From the NCBI GenBank assembly GCA_011046055.1, contig DSBN01000192.1:1-5992 (forward strand): 5,992 bases of DNA, written 5' to 3'. The notes under the pieces were generated by a model. The model ran no database searches. It worked only from the letters and a program-made list of their open reading frames with translations, and was not told where the DNA came from. Positions 1-5,992 of this stretch are shown in pieces; within the stretch, counting starts at the first letter, position 1, and every line of letters begins with the position of its first letter. A program made the position numbers and the translations under genes. Origin of the DNA: Sediminispirochaeta sp. Its GTDB lineage: Bacteria; Spirochaetota; Spirochaetia; DSM-16054; Sediminispirochaetaceae.

Positions 1-1924
1 CTACTATAGAGGGGCTGAGGTAGAGAATCTCCGACGGTGCTCCATACAGATCCATTTTATGAATATAGGGGCTCCCAGCGATATAGAGGGTCATGCTGTC
101 CTCGGGAACTTCTTTTTGGAAAAGGACTTCGTCGACCAGTAATATCCCCTTATCCTGCAGATAGTTCAACACCAAGCCGTGTTTTTGCAGGGGGTCGAAG
201 TCGGTAGAAAAGAGCTTGCCTTCGGGGCTAAAGGCCTGCAGGGAGTTCCAGCGCAGTTCGCCGGCCTGCCCCCGTACAAACTTTTCATCCGTGAGCTCCA
301 GCTCCTGCTGTATATTTTTGCTGGGTATCGCGTACATCTGCTCTTTGTAGCGTACGATGGTCAGCGGGAGGATTGAAAAACCGCTGGGCAGAGTGATGGT
401 GAAAGTACTCCCCCGCCGCGGTTTCGTCTCCAGCTCCAGTTTCCCTCCTTCAAACTGCTTGATTCTCTGCTGAACTAGATCCAGGCCGTAGCCCCGCCCC
501 GAGTGGGAATCCGGATTCTCGCTGCTCGTCACACCTGGCTGGACTAATAAAGCTAACAGGGCATCATTGTCGTCGAGATACTCGCTGGACTCAATGCTTA
601 TTCCGCGACGGTCGGCGATTTTTTGGATCTTCTGAACATCGATCCCGGCTCCGTCATCGCTGATCCTCAACTGAATCTTGTCTTTGTCCATGTCAGCGCT
701 GATGCGCACCCGCCCTTTACTGGACTTCTTAAGCTTGGCTCTCTCCACGGGCGTCTCTATTCCGTGCACCACCGCGTTTCTCAAAATATGCAGCACAATG
801 TCGGAGATCAGCTCTCCAGCTCGGCGATCGACGGTCAGATCACAGTTTTCCAGCAAGAGTTCCGCTTCCTTGCCGAGCTTCCTGGCCTGATCTCTAACCA
901 GCCGTCCGTGAGGAGATAGAACATCCGAGAGCTTTACCAGGCTAATGGTTCGGGCAAAGTTTTCCAGCCCGGAAACTATGTTTGACAGCAGGTTCAACTG
1001 CCGTTGCACCTCACCCGATTGGCCCGACAGATCGCGCCGTAAGCGATAAGAGCGGATTTTTAGCTCGTCCACATAGCTGTTGAGATCCTCCAGAGCGGAA
1101 CCGGCGATTCTCACTGAATAGTCGCTTTGATACTCCGTCGGTTCGAAACTCTGCCTCTCCAGCACCGCGTGGTAATCCAGAGGTGATATCTGTATGCTTC
1201 GCACCTGGTCCACATTGAGGGCCCGGTGGATATCTGCTTCCTCAATACTCCCGGTGCAAAAGAAAATGGGGCTCAAAAATTGCCGGTCCCCCTGATTTTC
1301 TTTCCGCCCCCCGCCGAAAGGCGGAAAGGTGTGTACGACGTTCAGCAGCTGCTCTAGATTGCTCAGCAGCAAGTAGGCCTTCGCGTAGGGCATGGCCACT
1401 GCGGGGTCGAGGTCGACGGATATTTTGAAAAATCTCTCCCCCCGTCGAGCGGCCTCCTGCAGCAGCAGCCTCTCGAAACTGCTTATATCCGGTAAAATCA
1501 TCGCCGGCGCGCTGAATGTGGACTTACTCTCTCCGCTGCCTCGGTTCCCATCTGGATCGTCATCATCGGCTTCCGGTGGGTGAGTTTTTTTTCTGACCTT
1601 GAGCTGATCGAGCATTTCGTGTATCCGGTCGATACAGGCGAAGAACCCGTCAAACTGCTTGAAAATCGGGGCTCCATGGTTGGCTTCAGTGGCTTCCAAA
1701 GCGTTTTCTATCCGGTGGGCCTCCGCGGCGATCTCCTGCTGATCGAGGTAATCGGCTTCTGATTTCAGAGAGTGAGCCGCCCGGTAGATACGGCGGATGA
1801 GCTCCTTGTCCTGCGGTTTGCTCTCCAACTCCAGCAAATACCTCCCCATCCGTTCGAGATAAAGATCAGCATCCAGAATAAAAGAGGCAATAAGGTCTTT
1901 TTCCAGTGTCTTATTGTTTTTCAT
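1..1924 (-). CDS. CheA-like hybrid histidine kinase (HPt, P3-like, HATPase, start of CheW-like domain), 3' end cut by window
   Basis: Translating the minus strand from the ATG at 1924 gives 641 residues with no stop before the window edge. Domains in order: an HPt (P1) domain at about 1-110 with phosphoacceptor motif AAHSLKS (His51); an acidic linker at 112-140; an alpha/beta region at about 163-255 resembling the extra domain found in many CheAs; a P3-like dimerisation helix pair at about 270-335; an HATPase domain at about 336-513 with N box LRNAVVHGIE (Asn383), G1 DDGAGID (424-429), an F-box-like VQPGVTSS, and G2 GRGYGLDLV (476-484); then the start of a CheW-like P5 domain from about 515 (VRYKEQMYAIPS). 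By family knowledge it should be a cytoplasmic kinase that trans-phosphorylates His51 and passes phosphate to a response regulator; none is visible here. The ATG overlaps the J-gene stop as ATGA and has AAGGAA 8 bases upstream. It is divergent: the P3 region lacks the usual MVGEL and RMVP signatures, so it may not be the main chemotaxis kinase. Confidence 0.9.
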   Translation of the reverse strand, partial: MKNNKTLEKDLIASFILDADLYLERMGRYLLELESKPQDKELIRRIYRAAHSLKSEADYLDQQEIAAEAHRIENALEATEANHGAPIFKQFDGFFACIDRIHEMLDQLKVRKKTHPPEADDDDPDGNRGSGESKSTFSAPAMILPDISSFERLLLQEAARRGERFFKISVDLDPAVAMPYAKAYLLLSNLEQLLNVVHTFPPFGGGRKENQGDRQFLSPIFFCTGSIEEADIHRALNVDQVRSIQISPLDYHAVLERQSFEPTEYQSDYSVRIAGSALEDLNSYVDELKIRSYRLRRDLSGQSGEVQRQLNLLSNIVSGLENFARTISLVKLSDVLSPHGRLVRDQARKLGKEAELLLENCDLTVDRRAGELISDIVLHILRNAVVHGIETPVERAKLKKSSKGRVRISADMDKDKIQLRISDDGAGIDVQKIQKIADRRGISIESSEYLDDNDALLALLVQPGVTSSENPDSHSGRGYGLDLVQQRIKQFEGGKLELETKPRRGSTFTITLPSGFSILPLTIVRYKEQMYAIPSKNIQQELELTDEKFVRGQAGELRWNSLQAFSPEGKLFSTDFDPLQKHGLVLNYLQDKGILLVDEVLFQKEVPEDSMTLYIAGSPYIHKMDLYGAPSEILYLSPSIV

Positions 1925-2553
1925 ACTACTTTTTCCTTACTCACCTGGGCAAAGAGCGAGAAAGCCTTCATTCTCACTTCTCGTTTCTTCGATTGCATTG
2001 CGTCGGTCAGCAGAGCCAAACTCCCTCGGGGAAAGTCCAGGGACTTCGAAGCCTGAAGGATCTGCAGTTGGATATCAAGAGACGTAGAGGGAAATATCTT
2101 CCGTAGATCCTCCAAGGCCGAGATCACCTTCAGACGGACAATAGCCTCCAAGACCGTCTTGACCACCGTTTCGGAGCTATCCGTCAGCGCCCGGCGCAAA
2201 TAGAGATAGCCCCCCTTCTTTCCGGTCAAGCCGATCCTACGGGCGGCAAAAGCTCTCATCTCTGGAGTCTTGCCCTGCCAGAGTACTTTACCGAGGTCCG
2301 CAAGACTCTCCTCTTTGAAGGGTCGGTGTCGATACTCGCGGTGAGGCCTTGAACCCAGATAGTTTTTTTTCTCTTCCCGGGCGACCAAAGTTTTGTAAGC
2401 AACCATAACTCGGTTGAATTGTGCCCCCGAGGAAGGATCTTTGGTCAGATCGGGATGGTATTTTTTGGCCAGGCTGCGGTAGGCGCTTTTTATCTGTTTG
2501 AGATCGGCACCGAAGGGGAGCCCCAGAGCTCGATAGTGTTTATGCTCCTCCAA
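1921..2553 (-). CDS. J-domain co-chaperone with HEAT-like helical repeats
   Basis: The N-terminal J domain covers about residues 4-60 when counted from the preferred start. It has HYRALGL (helix I), SAYRSLAKKYHPDLTKD (helix II, with HPD at 33-35) and FNRVMVAYKTL (helix III). J domains stimulate Hsp70 ATP hydrolysis through HPD. A basic linker at about 60-82 leads to a helical region at about 84-202 in which units such as MRAFAARRIGLTG, VLEAIVRLKVISALEDL and VRMKAFSLFAQVS look like HEAT/armadillo-type repeats, a likely protein-binding scaffold. There is no G/F region, zinc finger or membrane segment, so it is a class III (type C) J protein, probably cytosolic. The frame is open to a TTG at 2577, but the TTG at 2553 has GGAGGAGG at a 6-base spacing and is chosen, giving 210 residues. 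It overlaps the hsp70 gene by 14 bases and the kinase by 4. The adjacent Hsp70 is the obvious partner. Confidence 0.88.
   Translation of the reverse strand: MEEHKHYRALGLPFGADLKQIKSAYRSLAKKYHPDLTKDPSSGAQFNRVMVAYKTLVAREEKKNYLGSRPHREYRHRPFKEESLADLGKVLWQGKTPEMRAFAARRIGLTGKKGGYLYLRRALTDSSETVVKTVLEAIVRLKVISALEDLRKIFPSTSLDIQLQILQASKSLDFPRGSLALLTDAMQSKKREVRMKAFSLFAQVSKEKVV
1933..1938 (-). promoter_or_regulatory. Ribosome binding site of the CheA-like gene
   Basis: AAGGAA on the minus strand lies 8 bases before the ATG at 1924. It sits inside the last codons of the J-domain gene, which fits translational coupling through the ATGA overlap and supports this start for the kinase. Confidence 0.6.
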
Positions 2554-4234
2554 ACTCTTCCTCCTCCAGAGACTCAAGCTCCCGCAGCTCCTCTGATAGA
2601 GTCTCCAACGCGATTATATGCTGCTGAACGGCAATCAAATCGTTTCGCTTCCCTATTTTCCGAGCAGCGGCAATGATCGCTTCAGCCTCTTGAATAAAAA
2701 CCGAGTCGAGCCGATCCTTGTTCTCCTCCAGGGAGTCGGCACCACGGTGTATCAGAACTTCCAGATCCGCCTTCAAATCATCCAGTCCCTTCCGTTGTAC
2801 CTCTTCACCTTCTTGTGCTCTGGTATGGTGAATGTCCAAATTCTTTATTGTACCGCTGTCCAAGTCCCGGGCTTCAACGTGCAGAATGCCGTCGCCATCT
2901 ATTTTGAACTCCAGTTCGATTTTTGGCTCTCCTCTGGGTCTTGGCTTGATGCCACTCAAAGTAAAGCGCCCCAGGGAGGTGTTTTTTTGGGCCATATTTT
3001 CCAAACCTTGCAGTACATGTATCTCCACGCTCTGCTGCTGGTCGGCGACGGTGGTGAAAAAACTCTTTTTGCTGGTAGGTATCGGAGAGTTTTTCTCTAC
3101 AATGGTCATGAACCGCCCACCCTCGATCTCAACCCCCAGGGGGAGGGGGGTGACGTCGTGCAATCTTTTTGAGCCTTGTTCTTCTTTTAGAAGTGATGTC
3201 TGAACGGCAACCCCCAATGCTACCACCTCATCGGGATTGATTTGATGGACCGGGGTCAAACCGAACTCTCCTTTCAGTAGTTCGGAGATCAAGGGTATTC
3301 GGCTGGATCCGCCAGAGAAAATCAGACTATCGATCTCCACCCCAGCTTCCTCCGCTGCACCGCGGCTTATCCGTATGCTTTTCTCGATATAGGGACGGAT
3401 GAGTTGGTAAAACTCCCGCCGCTGAATTTTTCTCTGCAGGTGGAGGGGCTTTCCGTTTCCACTGATAAAAGGAATGGCCACGTACGTCTCCTCGCGAGAA
3501 GACAACTCCAGCTTGGCCCGCTCAACCTGCTCCATCAGCTGACCCCTTAAATATGGGTCGCTGCGCATATCTATCCTTTCTTCGGTCCAAAAACTTTCGG
3601 CCAACTCTTCGAACAGCATATTGTTAAAGTCCAAGCCGCCGAGCATGTTGTCCCCGCTGCTGGATAGAACCTGGAAGTCCCGCCCATCGGAGCTGAGCAC
3701 CGTGGCATCGAAGGTTCCGCCTCCCATATCGTAGACCAAAATATGTTCGCGTTCGTGGATAGTTTTGGCGTAGGCCAGTGAGGCGGCGGTAGGTTCATTC
3801 AAAACTCCCAAGACTTCTAGTCCGGCCAATCGCCCGGCTTCGATGGTCGCCCGCCGCTGGGGTTCGTTGAAATAGGCGGGAACCGATATCACCGCTTCCT
3901 CAAGGCTCTCACCCAAATAGGCCTCACAGTCCTTTCTGACCTTGCTCAGTATGAATGCGGAAAGCTCCTGCGGCAAAAAACTTCTTGAACCGAGGTTTAT
4001 CCGTCTCTGAAGGCCCATTTGTCGCTTCACGGCGTGTATCGTTCCTGTGGGGTTGATCAAGCTCTGATTTTTCGCCGCCTCTCCCACCAATAGCTCTCCT
4101 TCTCCAGTGACCGCCACCACCGAGGGTGTCAAATGGTTTCCTCGGTCGTTGGGAATGATCCGTGCTTCTATTCCATCCCAGAAAGCGGCGACCGTATTGG
4201 TGGTACCCAAGTCAATGGCCAGAGTTCTTCTCAC
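2540..4234 (-). CDS. Hsp70-family chaperone (DnaK/HscC-like)
   Basis: A complete Hsp70 of 564 residues, shorter than DnaK (about 610-640) and close to HscC (about 556). The nucleotide-binding domain spans about 1-350: phosphate-1 loop AIDLGTTNT (Asp8), catalytic Lys70 in HAVKRQMG, VPAYFNEPQRRAT, NEPTAA (Glu147), phosphate-2 loop DMGGGTFDATV (Thr174) and FSGGSSRIP (307-314). The loop after Lys70 is about two dozen residues shorter than in E. coli DnaK. The substrate-binding beta domain follows from DVTPLPLGVE (360-369), through VEIHVLQG and GRFTLSGIKP to DGDGILHVEARD. A shortened helical lid ends in an acidic LEEEEF tail. The interdomain linker is atypical: KRLH stands where DnaK has VLLL. Expected activity is ATP-driven client binding in the cytoplasm, stimulated by the J protein encoded next; no GrpE is present. 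The start is GTG, overlapping the upstream stop as GTGA, with GGAGGA 6 bases before it. All ATPase motifs are intact, so it should be active; the client is unknown. Confidence 0.96.
   Translation of the reverse strand: MRRTLAIDLGTTNTVAAFWDGIEARIIPNDRGNHLTPSVVAVTGEGELLVGEAAKNQSLINPTGTIHAVKRQMGLQRRINLGSRSFLPQELSAFILSKVRKDCEAYLGESLEEAVISVPAYFNEPQRRATIEAGRLAGLEVLGVLNEPTAASLAYAKTIHEREHILVYDMGGGTFDATVLSSDGRDFQVLSSSGDNMLGGLDFNNMLFEELAESFWTEERIDMRSDPYLRGQLMEQVERAKLELSSREETYVAIPFISGNGKPLHLQRKIQRREFYQLIRPYIEKSIRISRGAAEEAGVEIDSLIFSGGSSRIPLISELLKGEFGLTPVHQINPDEVVALGVAVQTSLLKEEQGSKRLHDVTPLPLGVEIEGGRFMTIVEKNSPIPTSKKSFFTTVADQQQSVEIHVLQGLENMAQKNTSLGRFTLSGIKPRPRGEPKIELEFKIDGDGILHVEARDLDSGTIKNLDIHHTRAQEGEEVQRKGLDDLKADLEVLIHRGADSLEENKDRLDSVFIQEAEAIIAAARKIGKRNDLIAVQQHIIALETLSEELRELESLEEEEFGGA
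2560..2567 (-). promoter_or_regulatory. Strong Shine-Dalgarno fixing a TTG start for the J-domain gene
   Basis: GGAGGAGG on the minus strand ends 6 bases before the TTG at 2553-2551. It is formed by the codons of the acidic C-terminus of the upstream Hsp70 (LEEEEF). The alternative TTG at 2577 has only GGGAG one base away, which is too close, so 2553 is the better start. Confidence 0.75.
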
Positions 4235-4785
4235 CTCCCCTCCTCCGACATGGATATGATCAGTTCGATCTCAGCTACCGTAGTGTCGAGTCGGGAGGCG
4301 ATGATGTCCGCGGATATTCCCTGTCGGTGCATATCCAGAATTTGTTCCCGTTTCGACTTTTTGGGGGCCTCTTCGGATTCTCCCTCAGAGCTCGAACTCA
4401 TAGGTGGGGTAACTTTTTTTTCCGCCCCGTTAGGTATAGGTTCCGTGGGGGCAGGCGTCTTTCTGACCCGTTGTCGCAAGTCGCTGTAGGTTCCGCGGCT
4501 GGCGGTGTGTTTGTCGATCTCTTTGCGTAGCAGAGCCAGACGGCGATCGGCTCCTTGGATCAGTTGATTCAACGATTTGACCCGATCCTCGATCAGGGCG
4601 ATGTTCCGGTCGGCGGTTCGGTTCAAATCGACAATCAGTTTGTCTATTTCAGAACTCACCGATTCCAACAACTGCTCGGTAGACTGCTTCCGTTCGATTT
4701 TTTTGTTGAGAATGAGGTAGAGTATTCCTGCTGTTATCAAACTGGTTCCTAGGCTCACAAAGATTGCTGTCATGTTCATATTCAT
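4231..4785 (-). CDS. Membrane-anchored coiled-coil protein, SwrB/DUF6115-like
   Basis: A protein of 184 residues with one N-terminal membrane segment at about 7-27 (IFVSLGTSLITAGILYLIL) followed by NKKIERK. By the positive-inside rule this places the rest in the cytoplasm. A coiled coil covers about 31-95, then a Pro/Ser/Glu-rich linker at about 100-145, and a C-terminal helix-turn-helix-like hairpin at about 147-182 (EQILDMHRQGISADIIASRL, then VAEIELIISM). This layout matches what I know of SwrB/YlxL and DUF6115 proteins, encoded after fliA or fapA in flagellar operons. Bacillus SwrB promotes activation of the flagellar type III export apparatus. The assignment is by architecture and C-terminal pattern, not by alignment. 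The start is the first of three close ATGs (MNMNM) and overlaps the upstream stop as ATGA; no clear Shine-Dalgarno is seen, so translation probably depends on coupling. An A8 tract lies in the linker. Confidence 0.78.
   Translation of the reverse strand: MNMNMTAIFVSLGTSLITAGILYLILNKKIERKQSTEQLLESVSSEIDKLIVDLNRTADRNIALIEDRVKSLNQLIQGADRRLALLRKEIDKHTASRGTYSDLRQRVRKTPAPTEPIPNGAEKKVTPPMSSSSEGESEEAPKKSKREQILDMHRQGISADIIASRLDTTVAEIELIISMSEEGR
4235..4246 (-). promoter_or_regulatory. Ribosome binding site of the hsp70 gene
   Basis: The purine run GGAGGAGGGGAG directly precedes the GTG at 4234-4232, with the GGAGGA core at a 6-base spacing. It lies within the last codons of the SwrB-like gene and supports the GTG start, which places MRRTLAIDLGTTN at the N-terminus as expected for Hsp70. 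Confidence 0.72.
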
Positions 4786-5108
4786 CCGGTAATATCAATA
4801 TTTTTCCCCAAAGCAGGATCTTCATAAAAAGCTTGCTTCTCGCTCTCTTCCTTTTCCTTTTCTTTCCGACCCTTCCGTTGCGAACTTTTTCCCCCGGAGC
4901 TCTCCTTTTCTTTGTCTTTGATCTTGTCGTTCTCCGGGGTTTCGTCGGTTTCGTTTACCGTTTCATCCTTGTGTAGCGCCTCTTTGGCCATGATATTCCC
5001 CTGGAGTTCCTGTTGGACAACGGCTCCAGCTTTCAAGTGGGCTTGCTGCTTGCCTACTTGATTGAGATGGGCGAATAGGGTCTGCATGTCAATCGGTTGA
5101 AGCGGCAT
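4782..5108 (-). CDS. Small, highly charged protein of unknown function
   Basis: A protein of 108 residues in three parts: a conserved-looking N-terminus (MPLQPIDMQTLFAHLNQVGK) with a probable amphipathic helix to about residue 45; a Lys/Glu/Asp/Ser-rich disordered stretch at about 46-92; and a short C-terminal motif EDPALGKNIDITG. There is no signal peptide or membrane segment. The layout resembles small uncharacterised proteins I associate with spirochaete flagellar operons next to fapA, but I cannot name a family. The ATG at 5108 lies inside the end of fapA (20-base overlap in another frame) with only a weak GGAAA nearby. The next ATG (residue 8) has no better site and would remove the conserved-looking MPLQPID. 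Position between two motility-type genes suggests a flagellar accessory or adaptor role; this is inference. Confidence 0.72.
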   Translation of the reverse strand: MPLQPIDMQTLFAHLNQVGKQQAHLKAGAVVQQELQGNIMAKEALHKDETVNETDETPENDKIKDKEKESSGGKSSQRKGRKEKEKEESEKQAFYEDPALGKNIDITG

Positions 5109-5992
5109 TTTCCGGTTTCGCGTAATCCTCCTCTGGTTTGATGTACTTCGTTACTCTAATATCGTCCTGTTCGTTCACAAAAGTAACGGATTTGTACTCA
5201 CTCCTGACGACCAGACTGGCGTTTTTAATATACAGGACAACCCCCGAGAAGACGCGATCCGAGGCGGATATCCTTCCCTTGACTTTGAGACTGGACAGGT
5301 AGTGTTGAAGCTCTTCGACCTCTTCGCCCTTCTCCTGCTTCTCCGACTCCAGGCTTTTTTTCCGACCGTTAATCTCCTTCAGGTAGGCGACCTTCTCCGG
5401 TTCGAGCTTCTTTTTCTTCTCCTGAAGCTTCTTAATAGTCAGAATGTCCTGCTCGATCTTGTCCAACTCCTGGTCAATCTCTTCCAAGCGAGTGGTCAGT
5501 TCGACCAGTTGTTCCTTACTCTTTGGATCGAATCCGACTTCGAGGATGGTTTCGGACCCGGCAACCGACCCGAGGGTCTTGGCGTGTATCTCTTCGGCGG
5601 CTCGCAGGTGGCCCCCCACAATGGTAGCTCTTTTGCCCTGACAGATGATCCTCTGGTTGGCGTCCACATGGGAGTTGATGATCCCGTCGGAGGCGACCAC
5701 CATATCTCCGGCTTCGATGTTGGCGTTCTCGATAAATTTTGACCACACGCCACGACCGGCCTTCACCATCCCTTCTCCCTTCCCGGCGATACCCTGGTGA
5801 ACTATCACATCACCTTCGGCGTCCATCTCGCTCTTGCCGACGTTGCCCATCACTTCGATATTCCCGGCGGCCTTGACCTTGAATCCGTCGTCCACATTAC
5901 CCTTGACGATGACCGTACCCAAGAAAATAACGTTGCCGCCGGTCTTGAGGTTCACGTCTCCCTCGACCACATGGACCGGCTCGACACTGACC
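5089..5992 (-). CDS. FapA/DUF342 family protein, C-terminal part (5' end cut by window)
   Basis: The frame is open to the right edge, giving the last 300 residues; the GTG at 5970 is internal and not a start. Residues 1-155 are repeated short beta units rich in Gly, Val and Asp (VEGDVNLKTGGNVIFLGTV, VKAAGNIEVMGNV, AEGDVIVHQGIAGKGEG, ASDGIINSHV, ATIVGGHLRAAEEIHAKTLG), the right-handed beta-helix typical of DUF342/FapA. A long charged coiled coil spans about 157-236, followed by a beta-rich tail at about 237-285 (GRISASDRVFSGVVLYIKN). In Vibrio, FapA is a flagellar pole assembly factor that binds unphosphorylated EIIA-Glc; elsewhere the family is poorly characterised. In many Firmicutes and spirochaetes it follows the flagellar sigma factor gene, which would lie beyond position 5992. 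The cytoplasmic beta-helix plus coiled coil suggests a structural scaffold. The missing part should hold the N-terminal FapA domain. Confidence 0.92.
   Translation of the reverse strand, partial: VSVEPVHVVEGDVNLKTGGNVIFLGTVIVKGNVDDGFKVKAAGNIEVMGNVGKSEMDAEGDVIVHQGIAGKGEGMVKAGRGVWSKFIENANIEAGDMVVASDGIINSHVDANQRIICQGKRATIVGGHLRAAEEIHAKTLGSVAGSETILEVGFDPKSKEQLVELTTRLEEIDQELDKIEQDILTIKKLQEKKKKLEPEKVAYLKEINGRKKSLESEKQEKGEEVEELQHYLSSLKVKGRISASDRVFSGVVLYIKNASLVVRSEYKSVTFVNEQDDIRVTKYIKPEEDYAKPENAASTD

Noticed and set aside
623..919. Plus-strand open frames within 623-919
   Set aside because: They are antisense to the HATPase region of the CheA-like kinase, whose N box and neighbouring motifs are intact on the minus strand.
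2362..2370. T-run that might be a terminator in the J gene
   Set aside because: It is a T-run only on the plus strand (A-run in the coding direction), lies in the J reading frame, and no GC-rich hairpin precedes it.
2618..3172. Plus-strand open frame of 184 codons opposite hsp70
   Set aside because: It lies wholly antisense to a clearly conserved Hsp70, has no recognisable domain and no good ribosome binding site. It is an antisense shadow.
4764..4976. Plus-strand open frame of 70 codons that looks hydrophobic (LLLALFLFLFFP)
   Set aside because: It is antisense to the Lys/Glu-rich middle of the small charged protein, which explains the Leu/Phe run. No independent evidence of a gene.
5302..5742. 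Plus-strand open frame of 146 codons rich in Leu and Phe
   Set aside because: It is the complement of the Glu/Lys-rich coiled coil and part of the beta-helix of FapA; Leu/Phe richness is what antisense of Lys/Glu codons gives. Not a membrane protein.
5968..5970. GTG at 5970 as the start of the FapA gene
   Set aside because: The frame stays open to the window edge (VSVEPVH precedes it) and the residues continue the beta-helix pattern. The true start must lie beyond 5992.

Overview
All genes in this window lie on the minus strand, so transcription runs from position 5992 towards position 1. In that order they are: the C-terminal part of a FapA/DUF342 polymer-like protein (cut by the right edge), a small charged protein of 108 residues, a membrane-anchored coiled-coil protein resembling SwrB/DUF6115, an Hsp70 of 564 residues, a J-domain protein with a HEAT-like helical-repeat tail, and a CheA-like histidine kinase (cut by the left edge, 641 residues visible). 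The kinase reading frame is open across the whole interval 1-1924.

Each neighbouring pair overlaps, by 20, 4, 4, 14 and 4 bases. There is no intergenic space, no internal terminator and no obvious internal promoter. This looks like one translationally coupled operon that continues beyond both edges. I saw no tRNA, rRNA, CRISPR, insertion sequence or attachment site. The many plus-strand open frames are antisense shadows.

Organism: moderate GC by eye (about half), strong GGAGG-type ribosome binding sites, GTG and TTG starts, and bacterial gene families throughout. FapA followed by a SwrB-like protein resembles what I know of late flagellar/chemotaxis operons (flhF-flhG-fliA region) in Firmicutes and Spirochaetota. 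The small protein, with its MPLQPID start and DPALGxxIDIxG-like end, resembles small proteins I associate with spirochaetes. I therefore favour a spirochaete or related flagellated bacterium. This is inference, not proof.

How the genes may work together: the right half (FapA, small protein, SwrB-like) looks like flagellar assembly or export accessory functions. The left half couples a specialised Hsp70 and its own J-domain co-chaperone to a divergent CheA-type kinase. The chaperone pair in tight overlap with a sensor kinase is the most unusual part. It may be a chaperone-linked signalling or assembly module, but the sequence alone does not show what it acts on.
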